Positions 12,420 through 24,097 of a DNA stretch of 64,000 bases are shown here, piece after piece. The position numbers and the translations under genes are program-made. The notes under the pieces are model-generated. The model saw only the letters and a program-made list of their open reading frames with translations, was not told the origin of the DNA and ran no database searches. Within the stretch, counting starts at the first letter, position 1. Each line of letters begins with the position of its first letter. Origin of the DNA: Lycorma delicatula (lineage: Eukaryota; Arthropoda; Insecta; Hemiptera; Fulgoridae); assembly GCF_047948215.1 (NCBI RefSeq), contig NC_134455.1, forward strand, positions 105,790,495 through 105,854,494, written 5' to 3'.

Positions 12420-13330
12420 TCAAAATAAAATCTACCATTCAATCATTTTGCTATATTACATAATACAGTACAACAAACAACTTTTGGTACTTTCTCAACA
12501 GATAATCGAACGCAATTCACCAGTACTGGAAAACGTCGCTTGATTTTTCCAAAGCATCTTTCTGTGATACTCTTTCTTTGGCGTGTAGATAATTAAAATT
12601 CTGCTGCTCCGCGTTTCGAGGAGGTTTGAATGGTGTTATTGGATATGGGTGAAATCCGGTACCCGGAGTTACTCAGTAAGCACGCTGAGCCGTTGTATTG
12701 TGAGATAACTGATCCTAACGGGCTTCCCCCCCATATCCTGGCATCATGGACACTTCCATGATGTAAACTCACTTCTACTCGCGCTTGCACTGGTAAATAC
12801 TTCATCCGCATTACAAGTGGCTTGTATATTAAGGCTGGCACACCCTTTACGGTTAATACATCCTTCCCCGAATAGCTGTAGTTTCTTTATTTCTATGTGT
12901 GTGCAATCTAGCACGCCTACTACTATGGGTATAGTAAATTGTTTTTGCCGTAGCAATTTCGCCTTATTTATTTATCGATCTGTCTGTGGGAATTGTATCC
13001 AGTTATTTGCTTTTAGCAATAATCTTGTTCATAACAAAGTTAATCGTTTTATACACAGTACAACGATGGACACCGAAGTCCAGTATAATTCCACTCTAAA
13101 AACCTCGGTCACCAAGGAAACTTAAAAAAATTTCCTTTTTTTCCTGGACGATAGAGCATCTTCTCAAGATTCAGATAAAGATATTTGTGCTAGAAAATCT
13201 ACATTTTCATTTTTAAACCTTATTAGCTCCTTACACCTACTAATTTTTATAGCGTTTCTTTGGATATAATTTTTCCTCTCACGAACTGTCATAATATCAC
13301 CATGGCTGCGACTACCTTAAAATTAGTCTG
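12420..13330 (-). pseudogene. PIF/Harbinger (HARBI1-like) transposase relic
   Basis: Minus-strand frames read, in order, LDFGVHRCTVYKTI (helix-turn-helix region), TIPIVVGVLDCTHIEIKK with the first catalytic Asp, GCINRKGCASLNIQATCNA, then after a frameshift near 12810 LHHGSVHDARIWGGSPLG with the second Asp, SNSGYRISP, and after another frame change TERCFGKIKRRFPVL with the catalytic Glu, ending near VCCTVLCNIAK. This is the canonical DDE order of the superfamily. At least three frame changes and several stops make it non-functional. The Myb/SANT partner protein common in Harbinger elements was not found. Confidence 0.85.
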
Positions 13331-14282
13331 CTCTTCATCAGACTTAAACGAAGGATAAGCGTTCTAGAACAATAGAAAAATCTTCCTCTTATGAACTAAG
13401 GCTGCACACTGAGCTAAGATTGACCTGAAGAGAATGGCAGTTCGATCTAGGAGATAGAGGGTACAAGGAACAAGTTGAAACATGAATGGTAGTTATCGCT
13501 GCAACATGTTTTATAACTACCCGTAGTTGTATCGAATACGACTCTTGTCAGGGTAGATATAACTACCTAGATGTAGTGTTGGATTATTCACTTCGATTTG
13601 ACTTCGAGATATCACTACACCCTAGATTCTACTATGAAGTTACGACGATTTATTAACTTGACCCAAGATTGTCTAATGATTAAGTTCGTACCAGGACTTG
13701 CAGCGAAAATAAACTTGTTCTTAACTGAAAATATTGAAATGCAGTCTGGGACTCTTTAATATAAAATAATTTATATTCAGAGATCTTTAATATGGGACAA
13801 TTATTATTCAGAGCCACCCGAATGCATTTAAATATTTTCGATGAAGGACAAAATTTTCTTATCGATGTAAGACCTGGTGAGAACTTATTTATTAGACAAC
13901 CTTAAATGTTTCTATTTCTACAACATGAAAAATATATTTATTCAAATTAAAACTGTTTGAAAGTTGATTATTCATCTACTATATTATTTAATTAAATGCT
14001 GCACAACGATGTTTGGTCTTTTATTCCATACCTTGTTTTCTTTCATTTTTTAGTTCAATTTATTTAGTTAAAAAAATCTTTTTCTTTTTTTTGGCAGTAG
14101 TGTTTTTTAATTCTTTTTATTATTTAATACTTTTTAATGATCATCGAGAAAAATCACGATCTGAAAACTTATGAATGTAACGTACTTATCGTACTGAAAT
14201 ATATGAGGAAACTGTAAACATTTCAATTTATTTATTTAATTGCGTATACCAATCTAAACTTACAGATTTCTCAAGCGAGTTC

Positions 14283-14690
14283 CTAAAATTTTTCGAGTTC
14301 CTCGAAAAACATTTTATTGTGTGGATCATACAGAAATTTTTTGGGATCCAAACAACTAATGACTAAAATCTCCAGCTGTCTCATGTGACTCAATTCTACG
14401 TAGGCCTGACCCTTGGCAAAGATGTGAGTGCTGAGATCTACGACAGCTCTATCTAGGGTAATTCGTTGTTTATGCACCGTCAGAACCAGAGCAATATTAG
14501 TGGCAGGATACGCCGTTCCACTTTGTTCTTTCCCCCTAAAGCATCAAATTCAACAATAGTGGGCTCGATCCTTAATCCGATGCCGACAGCATTACCTCTA
14601 ATCGCAGTCATCAAACTCTACAAAGACCGTTTGTGGGACTCCCGGGCTCAAACTAGTCTTGTCGTAGCGCAGGCCACTCGACTTTTCAGA
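14283..14690 (-). pseudogene. Helitron PIF1-type helicase, C-terminal fragment
   Basis: On the minus strand the frame reads ATNIALVLTVHKQRITLDRA, then VVDLSTHIFAKGQAYVELSH and a CLDPKKFLYDP block. This matches helicase motifs V-VI of the PIF1-like domain in Helitrons (usually TVHKSQGLTLDRAVVDLG and GQAYVALSRVR). Upstream another frame shows EPTIVEFDALGG, typical of the segment just before. No Rep (HUH) domain and no Helitron end was recognised. A PIF1-like host gene is less likely given the frame damage and surroundings. Confidence 0.8.
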
Positions 14691-14699
14691 TCATATTAG

Positions 14700-16990
14700 T
14701 TCATTTTTGTTCTGGTTTGGTTCCATCGTAGTTTTGTATTATACTAGCAAATACCCCATTTAAAGTTTGAAAATCGGACAACTTTTTGTAGAAATATTTT
14801 GAGTACAACCATTATACCTCCAAAACAGCGCCCCAGGAAACCCTGTTTGTTACCAGTTGATGGTAATGACTGGTCTAGCGTGGACGAAGTGCTCACATCA
14901 CCTCACTTCTTTAGCCTCATTCCCAGTTCCCACCGGAAACCCATAATTGTTAAACAGAAATTTTTAAAATCTATTTAATACTATTTTATTTAATGTAAAT
15001 TGAATGATATTATTTTTTTTATAGCATTCATTCGATTGATTTGAATCAATCAGTTCAAACCCATCAAAGAACTGCAGCAGGAGGAGAACCCATCCAACCA
15101 GCAGGAGTGTGATGGAACTGAAGGTAGTTGTCAGAATCGGAGGAGGTGGAGGGGTATGATCCATCAAATGATAGAGTCGTACTTGACTGAATGGTTAAAA
15201 AGAAGAAGTCAATTTTTATTGTAGTTGAGTAATTAAATTGTAATTCAATTTTTTGGTAAAACATTCGATATATTTGAAATAGTTAAACTCAGTCAAGCAT
15301 TTACTAGACGATATTTACCAGATGATACCAAGCATTTATTATCATTTAGCATCTTTGTTTCCTTCTGTATATTTGGTTTTATAAAATATCAAAAGAGACA
15401 CGTTTTTCTTTTTTGTCGATGGAAGAATAGCTGTCAGTTGATTAGGAATAAAATAAAAACTGCTTTTTAAAGTATGATCTGATTTGAAGTGATATAGTTA
15501 GAAATAGTAATTTAGATTTGTTTAAATATTTATGGTAGCTCTAAAGAGTAATTTTAACACAGATCGACATATATATAGTTTTTCTGATTTCAAAAGAAGA
15601 AGAAAATTAGATATAAGAGCGTCCAATTCCCTCCGTTGTTAATTATACTGCATTCAGTTAGCTTATCAAATGAAAAATAAACAAATTTTTTGTTGCATTC
15701 ATTCTCAAAATTTTTCGACCACCGCCCAGTTTGAGAATGAATCTGAACAAGAAGTTTTAAGCCAAAGGATCTACTGGGAAGAAAAAATCATTCAAGGAAA
15801 TAAACCTATATAAATATTTAAAAAAATATATATATAAATAAATAATTTTGTAACATATAATTTACATATTTATTTTTATATTATATAAATAAACAATTAT
15901 AAACTTTTTATAATTATAAAAAGTAAATATAATTATTTAGACTGGTTGGTAGAAAAAAAAAATTAGTCAATTGTCAAATATTATATTATGCAACAGGCTT
16001 CTAACGAGCAAGTGACGTAAACTTCGCCAAAGTGCATTAATGGCCATAGTAGAGAGTTTCATTTTTCTACGGCTGAGGAAATATGGAGATTATTGATTTA
16101 AATCAATGATACAAAACATAATTAAAGAATATTTGTTTTTAATGTTTGTAATATTTGTTTTTTAAAGAAGAATGTTTTTAATGAATTGTAAGAATTGGTA
16201 AAAAGAATGTTTTTAATCATTGTTTTTACCAATGATTGTAAAAACAATCGGATTAAAATCAAAATAAAAAAACAGTTGATACATTAAGCAATATCTGCTT
16301 CTGATTGATCAGTGGTTGAAAAGAATAAGCTTTTGATTAGTTGAACACTAATTGGTTCCAGCCGCGTATTTCAAACGTTTTATTACAATCGTAGAAATTT
16401 TTTTTATACAAGTTTTTTTTTTACACTAATGCAAGTAATAATGATGCCTATTAAGTGTTTGTTTTTTTTTGTTTTTTTTTTGAGTACTTTATATTAAAGT
16501 ATTAATTGATAAAGACTAAAGACTAATTATTTGAATTTTTAAATTATATTTACTAATATTTATTATTATTTTCTTATTTTAATAATATTGTTGTTTAAAT
16601 ATTGTTTATTTAAATTTCATCAGCTAATTAAAGTTTATTTTTATTTAATGTTTTAATAAACGTTATAATTTATAAAATAATTCTTCAAGTTATCCTATAA
16701 CATTTCAGTATTTCATTTTTATTTCTTTAATCAGTAAGTCATTAATAATCAATACTTTAGTAATTATTTAACAGTAACAGCAAAAATAGTTAAAACAGCA
16801 AAACCTTTTGGTTTTTTACAACAGATTTTTATTTATTTAAATTCATTAAGTACTTTTCAAATATAATACTTATATTTAGTGCAATATCTCAAATAGAATA
16901 TTTGCATATATTTCACTTGCATTGTTTTATTATTATTATTTACTTAAAAATTTTGATTTATTTTCCTTAGGTAGGTTATATTATGTTTTT
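14700..16990. other. AT-rich DNA with two small GC-richer patches
   Basis: The patches at 14820-14950 and 15050-15190 are less AT-rich. The second has a splice-acceptor-like TTTTTTTATAG at 15014-15024 and short open frames on both strands, but each candidate exon frame contains an early stop. No recognised domain. Confidence 0.35.
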
Positions 16991-16993
16991 TTA

Positions 16994-17682
16994 CTTCCTT
17001 TTACAAAGTATAGGACGTATTGTGATCGCGAAAAATTTCAGCTTTCAGATTTCCACAGAAATTCCCATTTTGACCATCCCTGAATCCATTTTCACTAGTT
17101 TTGGCGTGACGTCTGTACGTCTGTACGTCTATACGTATCTCGCATAACTCAAAAACGATTAGTCGTAGGATGTTGAAATTCTATATTTAGGACAGTTTAA
17201 ACTCCCGTTTTGATTGCAATTGACTGAACCAAAAGTGTACAAAAGAGCCCGAAATCCAAAACATTTGGATTCTGTACTTTTGCTTATCTGCTGTAATAAG
17301 CTCTCATTAAGAGTTTTTCAAGGATTTATCATAAGCGCTACTTATTTTCATTGGTTTCAGAGCTACAGCCAAATGAAACTTTCATTAATGAAATATTTGG
17401 ATCTTATAAGGCACATCGGTTCGAATCTGACTTCTCTTTTTACTTTTTTTTCTTTAATTTAAATATATTGATTTATTAGTAATCATTAACCAATGATTGT
17501 AAAAACATTTTTATGATAAATACTTATTCATTAAAAACAATAAAAAAAAAAAAAATGAAAAAATATCAGAAGTAATTAATGAAATAAAATTTTATGTACT
17601 TCTCATTTTTAAAAAAAAAAATGTTATATGTAGTTTAATTGGCGTAAAAGGAACTTATGTGGTGCCCACATCAATTTTTCTA
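16994..17682 (+). repeat. 0.7 kb interspersed repeat, full-length copy 1
   Basis: It starts TTACTTCCTTTTACAAAGTA and runs through TTGTGATCGCGAAAAATTTC, CGTGACGTCTGTACGTCTGT, ACTCAAAAACGATTAGTCGT, GATTGCAATTGACTGAACC and ATCGGTTCGAATCTGACTTC to TTATGTGGTGCCCACATC. All blocks recur in mirrored order at 45290-45955 and 57930-58640. Related ACTTCCTTGTAC-like words lie near both ends in opposite orientation, suggesting a non-autonomous DNA element. No ORF is conserved between copies. Confidence 0.8.
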
Positions 17683-18328
17683 TGTTTTCTAAAAATTAAA
17701 TAAACTATTGTATTATTTTATACAATTTATTATACTAATTAAACGAATAATTTGTACTGTATTTTAATTATTATTTAAAAATTGATTATCCTATTACAAG
17801 TTTTAATAATTTCAAAAAAAACGAGTAATTAAGATTTAAATTAAAAACTTATTTTAAAATTATACTTCAGAAGAAATAAGGTAAACTCAGTTCTTAACCG
17901 GTGTCGAAATTGATTTAGCAATTTAAATCCATTTTCTTTATTCAATTTGCGGAAAATGGAGAGGAAACGGGCATTTCTTTGTCAGATGGTTTATCATTTA
18001 TGTGAATCTTAAATATAAATTAAAAATAACAATTTTATACAAAATATTTTATATTTTTACTTCAAAAAATTTGTAAAAGCCCTCTTCTGAAAATTATATT
18101 TCTATGATATATTTGCGCTAGTCTATTTAATATATCACATTATTACTGACTTGCCCATAAGTAATACTAAAAATTTTTTTCAAGAATTAAATATCTTTTA
18201 CTTTGTTTTGTTAATTTTATTATTTTATTAAGAAATGTTAGATAAAAGTATTATCTTGAAAACTCCACAAAAGAAAGAAATATTTTCCTACAGGAAAAAG
18301 TTCTGTAAATATGATTAAAATGTATATA

Positions 18329-20517
18329 CAGAATGTTTCATGAAGAAACGGGAAAACTTTCAAGAGATGTTCTACTGGTAAAAATAATGAAAAGGTTTGC
18401 ATAAACGTAGGTCTGGAAAGACTTTGTTTTTGAGTTACGGCTAGCGAAAGATTTCCCCTGTATTTCAGCTTTTCTAATCAAAAGAATCCCTACTGTAATT
18501 TCTGGGGCTAAAAGGAAGGAGTAAAATTGGTGGTTTCTTATGAAATTTGAGCTGGGAAAAAGGATAAAATAGGTCCTAGAACTATAATTCCAGTAACTTT
18601 TATGATATCCATCGTAAAACACAAAATTTGGCGTCGAAAAAAATTATTTTTTAAAGCTTTTATTTAACTCGCTTTAGGAATAATCAAATCTTGCAACTGC
18701 TATATCTTTTGATTCTATTGTATGAAAATCAGTGAAATTTGGTACACTTATCTAACTTCGATGATAATACAGCACTACGTTGTCGGAATTTGATATGTCC
18801 CACCCCCACGCTCCCACCCGCTACCCATACGCTAAATTCATACATTTAGTTAAAAATTTTCATTTCTCATGAACTACCGTATGAAAATGATTGAAATTTT
18901 GTACACGTATGTAACTTCGATGTGTAAAAATAAATATTTTTACTTTTTTAAAAGCTTTTATTTTTAATCTTAAAAATAATACAAAAGTATATTTGATTAC
19001 ATATAAAAAACTATTTTTTAAAAAAGTTTTTATTTAACTAATATTAATATTAGCATTAATAAAAAAAGGAAACAAATTGGAAAAACCATCTAAAACGTAA
19101 AAAATAAGAATTAAACCAAATGAGAATTTTAAACAAAAATATATAATATATTAACAAATATAAAAATGCACTGAAAAGTAAAAAATAAATTACACAAATA
19201 TCTAATAAATAACCAATAAATAAATGTAATAATTATTACATTTTAAAATTAAAAGTAATCAAAATATTTAGTTAAATAAAAGCGTAGCGAAGTTTTTATA
19301 ACAATCTTTTCGAATAAGTATTTATAGACATTTGCTGCATTATAAAATATATTTTATAATGTTTTAATTCTTTGATGGTTCAAATTTTCACCGAGATGAC
19401 CTTTAATAAGATTAAAAATAAAAATTAAATTTAGAAATCTTGCACAAAGTTATTACATTTTGACGGTAATCTGAAAAATTATTAATTATTATCATTATTA
19501 TAATTGCAATCGTAATTATGAATTTGTTAAATAAAAATTCATAATTAATTAAAATGAAACTTTTAGCAGAAAGAGTGCGTTCAATATGGCTTAGATTACA
19601 AGCAGAATTCGAAGATGAACTTCAACTATGTGAGAACACGTACAAAGAAAGCGAGTGGGTGCATTCTCCCAGATTGTTACTTGTAGCTAGTCAGTCTCAA
19701 CTGGAGAGGTTCCAGCAGACCTTTCCGCCTCCTCGCGTCGTTATTGAAAATGAAAATGAAGATTAATTGTTGTAAAAATAAATGTTGTGTTGTTTTAAAT
19801 AAATTATAAAAACTGCGCCACCCTTTTATTTAATTAAATATTTTCATTTATTTTAATTTTACAATTTAATAATAATTACATTTATTTATTGGTTATTTAT
19901 ATAATTTATTTTTTACTTTTCAGTACATTTTTATATTTGTTAATATATTATATTTTTTTGTTTAAAATCCTCAATTTGATTTAATTCTTATTTTTTACTT
20001 TTTAGAGGGTTTTTTCTAATTCGTTTCCTTTTTTTTATTAATGTTAATATTAGTTAAATAAACGCTTTTTTTAAAAATAATTTTTTTAGGTTTGTAGTGA
20101 AATAGCTTTGTTAAATGAATAATAAATGTGGAAGATTTATTACAAAACTTGTAGAGAATTTAATTTTGAGAAAACTAATATAAATACTATCAATAAAAAT
20201 TAAATAAAAACTTTTAAAAATCGATTTTTTTTTTTAAAGTAAAACAGACGGAAAAATAGTCATAAAATAGTATTATTGTTATCTCTGTTTGATCTGTTAT
20301 TTTCATATATGGTAAGAACCACCAGATTTACTCCTTAATTTGGGTCCTAAAAATTGAATTAGGTTTTCTTTTTATTAGGAGAGCTGAAATCCGGAAATTT
20401 TTCACTAGCCTTAACTCGAAAACAAAGCGTTTCCAGACCTATGTTTATTACTTTTTTTACTATTTTCACCAGCAGAACATCTCCTGAAAATTTCTCCGTT
20501 TCTTCTTGAGACCACTA
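18329..20517. mobile_element. Long-inverted-repeat (foldback-like) element
   Basis: The outer arms (about 18329-18545 and 20300-20517) are inverted copies sharing GAAGAAACGG at the tips, GAGATGTTCT, TAGGTCTGGAAA, CTTTGTTTT and TGGTGG. The inner arms (about 19010-19293 and 19812-20100) are also inverted copies, sharing TTTATTTAACTAATATTAA, AATATATTAACAAATATAAA and ATAACCAATAAATAAATGTA. The left arm carries an extra segment at about 18620-18990. TA dinucleotides flank both ends, as for Tc1/mariner insertions. The outer arm is related to the arms of 54202-56650. The interior (19293-19812) has no transposase but holds one small ORF. Confidence 0.75.
19554..19766 (+). CDS. Small ORF (70 aa) in the core of the long-inverted-repeat element
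   Basis: ATG to TAA is open for 70 codons. The predicted product starts MKLLAERVRSIWLRLQAEFE, continues with an acidic, Cys- and Trp-containing middle, and ends in an NENED tail. It has no signal peptide or membrane segment; the N-terminal 25 residues look amphipathic. The coding stretch is clearly less AT-rich than its flanks. Seven bases before the ATG there is a perfect 12 bp stem-loop (19514-19525 with 19535-19546). I do not recognise a family. It could be a captured host exon, the tail of a lost element protein, or chance. Confidence 0.4.
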   Translation: MKLLAERVRSIWLRLQAEFEDELQLCENTYKESEWVHSPRLLLVASQSQLERFQQTFPPPRVVIENENED

Positions 20518-20547
20518 TATATATATATATATGTATATATAATTAGT

Positions 20548-20711
20548 ATTTTGCCAATCTGCCTGGCTGAGTAGGTAGGTCTCGGCATTTTCTGTTGCAG
20601 AGGTCCCGGGTTCGAATCCCGGTGGGGCATGGCATATTTTCATACGCTACCAACTTCCACCAAGTTAATGGCCATAGCTGTTGATATCTGTTCTTTTATA
20701 ACAAAAAAAAT
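20548..20711 (+). repeat. tRNA-derived SINE, family 2, with target duplication
   Basis: The head reads CCTGGCTGAGTAGG (A box) and CCCGGGTTCGAATCCCGG (B box inside a T-arm-like palindrome), then GGCATATTTTCATACGC and an A-run. An 8 bp direct repeat, TAATTAGT, lies at 20540-20547 and 20712-20719, consistent with LINE-mediated insertion. It sits just outside the right end of the long-inverted-repeat element. Confidence 0.8.
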
Positions 20712-20719
20712 TAATTAGT

Positions 20720-21701
20720 CTAATTACAATTATAAACTAGTGATATGTACAGAGATTGTGAAGGAATCTCCCGAAATGAATATAGAAATATCAAACTGAT
20801 ATAACAATATAGTCACGCGGAAAATTATTCAACAAAGTAAACTAAAATTAAAAACATAAATCATACAAAAAGCAAGCTCAATTATAATACTAAGGAAATA
20901 AATAAGGGGATAAATAAAGTACGGAATTTAAGATTAAAATTATATATATATATATATACACATACATATGTGTGTGTTTGTGTTTAAATTTGCATCTCGA
21001 TACAAGGTGCAGTACAGAATAAAGAACATTTTTATTGACTGCGTATGCAATGGGACTTTACCAAACAGCGATAGAAACAAAATATAAATCTATAAAACAA
21101 AAACAAATTTGTGATTACAACTTACATTTCCCAAGTAAACTTCTTAAATTTCACAAAGTTTAACATTACTCGTAAACAAAAGTACAATACAATAATATTA
21201 AAATAAAAATATCTTAGTAATAATAACTACTTTTACTTTTTAATTTTAACGGGAAGATATTTTAACTTTAACCCGTAATACTAGTAGACGACCAGTAAAC
21301 GGCAACTTTTGTGAAAAGATTCAATGTTACATCATTTAGTTAACAACAACAATAGGAGATAAAACGAAGTTAAATTTATCTTCAAATAACTTTAAAAGCA
21401 CTTCCATTTAGTTGAATCAGCAATAAAAGCGCAGACAGCTCCGCTGGGTGACTGGTATGGCATGTTGTTGTATGTACTTTGAATTAAATCCTCGCTTAGA
21501 AGGATACGTATGTTAAGTGATTCAGTCGGACTGCTCACCTATTTAGTTTCGTTGGACTCCCCTTAATAGAATTACGTACCGTACAATATTAATAACGCTT
21601 TAACTTTTTATTTCGTATTGCTTTTTAAATCTCAGAGAAAGCAGAGCCAGTTTATTTATCTTTATTTTTTAAAGATATATATATATATATATATGAATGT
21701 A

Positions 21702-21747
<46 letters not shown>

Positions 21748-21790
21748 GTGTGTTTGTGTATATAAGTTATTTCTTAACGTTGTTTAATTT
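20720..21790. other. AT-rich non-coding DNA
   Basis: No genes recognised. It contains short TA/TG microsatellites at 20940-20970. Confidence 0.45.
21705..21746. repeat. (TG)n microsatellite
   Basis: About 21 GT units, preceded by an AT run. Confidence 0.95.
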
Positions 21791-21794
21791 TTTT

Positions 21795-22620
21795 AAATCT
21801 AATCTGGACATCACATGACTTCCTTGTACGCCTATTAAATTGCATATACAATTTGTTTTCTGCACTTCATTTAAACTTATTTCATTTGAAGGTGAGATAC
21901 GATCCTCCAGTTTTTTAATAGAATGGACAGTTATACAATTGCTAACATATTAGTTTAAACTAATATAAAATATTTAAACAATTAATAATTCAAGAATCTT
22001 ATCTGAAATATTAGGATTGAGTAAAAGTCCCTTTATTACTCTGTAAATATATGTAAGTCTTATATCTACCTAATCAATATAAGGCACCTAAGATCCATAT
22101 TATTGTAGCTAACATGGGGAAGACACGGGCTTCGGGACACCGATCAGAAACTATATTGCGTGTGTCTGTTTACGTGTCTTCGTCACAAAATAGTAACCCG
22201 CAATATTTAATTATACTCAAGAAAAATGGCCCTAAAAATTTCCATTGCATTTTATATTAGTTTATATATGAATTTTGTATCACATCGCTAATTAGTTAAG
22301 TAATGTTAGTGAGAACGTGTCAGATCCGTAACCATGCACGCATCGGTTCGAATCCGACTTCATATACGTGTTTTTATTTTTTTAATTTAAATGAATTGAT
22401 TTATTAATAATTATTAACCTCTGATTGTAAACATTTTTGAATTAAAATGAAAAGTACATAAAATGTTATTTCACTAACAACTTGATTTTTTCATATTTTT
22501 TTTTTTTTTTTGTTGTTATTATGGAATTATTCTTTATAGTTATTTTTTTTTTGTTGTCAGTGATTAATAATAATTAATAAATCAATACATTTAAATTAAA
22601 GAAGAAATGGTATTTTTATT
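21795..22620. repeat. Broken pieces of the 0.7 kb repeat
   Basis: 21800-21850 matches the tip of the family in minus orientation (ACTTCCTTGTACGCCTATTA). 22340-22440 matches the ATCGGTTCGAATCCGACTTC region in plus orientation. 22455-22612 matches the adjoining AAGTACATAAAAT to TTAATAAATCAATA segment in minus orientation. The last two are therefore joined tail to tail and can form a hairpin. Confidence 0.55.
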
Positions 22621-22639
22621 TTTTTTTGGCAGAAAACGC

Positions 22640-23590
22640 TTTCGCGTTACACCACCCGGAATAATAAGGTTTAAAAAAAATCTATTAACTACAAACAGTT
22701 TAAAAATTTAAACAAAAAAACTTACTACTAATATCACAGATAACAATTTTCTTAAAATACATTTAAAATTAATATCAAAGCTGTAAACACAGAATTAAAA
22801 TAATCGTAAATATAATAAATATATATATATATATATATATATAAATAACATTTAACAGAAAATACAGAAAATTTTACGAAGTCCGAGAGGGGTGTAACAG
22901 TCTCCTTATCAGATAACACAAGGACTGAGAACTAACATAAATAATATAACTAACATAAAAACTAAAATATAACTTACAACTAATATCACAATTGGAATCT
23001 TAAAGTTGATTTACTTCTATACACTTCTTATCTCTTCATCTTCTACTGATGAGTACGTTTTTTTAATTTTGTTGTAGCATTGATTTTGAATCAATGGTAA
23101 AAACAATGTTGTTGTTACTTATCACAGAATACTATATCTTTTATTATTTGGTTTTGGTCCAGTTTCTATTTATTGTAGCATCGTTCTCTTAAAGCTATTA
23201 TAATTGAATTTTATGTAGTTAATTCTGAAAGAATTATATATGTATATATAACATTTTTGATAATAATTTTCCACTCAGTAGAAGAAATATCACAGTAAAT
23301 GAATTTTTAAGACTTACTCCACGTTTTAAATCATATTTCAGATACTTTGATGTAAATTAAAAATATTTTCTTTTAATAGTAAAGTAAAAATTATGAAATT
23401 CTTGACAATTTTATTTATTACTTGTTTAGGTTTACATAATGAAATTTAAAATTGAATAAAATGTAACAAATTAGGTTATAAAAATATGCATCACTGTAAG
23501 AGAAAGTTTATTTACATTTATTAAATAAATAAAATTTACATTTACATTCCTTTACATTTTGAGAAACTAATTATTTTTTTTTTCTTGAAT
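22640..23590. other. AT-rich non-coding DNA
   Basis: Nothing recognised apart from short AT microsatellites, for example at 22817-22842. Confidence 0.45.
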
Positions 23591-23594
23591 TTTA

Positions 23595-23795
23595 ACGGGC
23601 ATCGACTACTAAGGTCATTAGCCCTCGTCAAGTTCTTAGAAAGAAATTAGTATCACCATCAGGATCAGGATCGTCATATGTAAGGGTGTAAAGGGCCCAC
23701 ACATTTTATTTAAAAGCACAAACTACACGAAACATTAAGACAAAGGACAAACACAACACATACGGGTTGTAAAGGGCCCCGATATTAAAATTTGA
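23595..23795 (+). repeat. Interspersed repeat, copy B (pairs with 3405-3620)
   Basis: It opens with ACGGGCATCGACTACTAAGG and shows the same ordered blocks as copy A, including GTTCTTAGAAA and ACGGGTTGTAAAGGGCCCC. It is followed by a less AT-rich segment to 24090 with a 91-codon open frame (23816-24088) that I do not recognise. Confidence 0.5.
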
Positions 23796-24097
23796 GATAA
23801 GGTTCTCAAAAGACCATGAAATTAAAAAAAATACAAGATATCAATACCATTTCCGCTTTTGTACGTATCTCGTTTATAGTTTGTTTAAGCAGAACCGCCG
23901 TTGAGCAGTATATCAGTCGCACCAGGGTGTCGTGGCAGTTGACTCCTACTTATAAACAAGCTACAGGCATCCATCCATTGCACTTAACCATAGCCTCGCG
24001 CCCTCAGTTTACCCTTGAGGGGGTCCCCCATGCCATCATTGGACAATCCCGACTTACTGCTCTTGAATGCAGACGAGCCAGGATGGCCTAGGCAAGA

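Larger units (their letters stand above)
11080..14110. mobile_element. PIF/Harbinger-like unit bounded by ~200 bp inverted repeats
   Basis: The left segment 11085-11298 and the right segment 13912-14108 are inverted copies. Shared blocks in mirrored order are CGACTGCCAAAA, AGAAAACAAGGTATGG, TTTAATTAAATAA and TTCATGTTGTAGAAATAG. Between them lies the Harbinger-type transposase relic on the minus strand and a SINE inserted at 11515. It is an inference that the inverted repeats are the element's own ends: the exact tips and the 3 bp target duplication expected for this superfamily were not identified. Confidence 0.5.

Noticed and set aside
12817..13125. 102-codon plus-strand frame
   Set aside because: Antisense of the Harbinger-type transposase relic.
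15024..15224. Host exon following a polypyrimidine-AG
   Set aside because: All three frames reading from the acceptor contain stops before any donor.
20548..20711. Functional tRNA gene
   Set aside because: The head has good A and B boxes but no full acceptor stem pairing was seen, and the SINE body, A tail and target duplication indicate a SINE.
21618..21818. Open frame with a Cys-Val repeat
   Set aside because: It is the translation of a (TG)n microsatellite.
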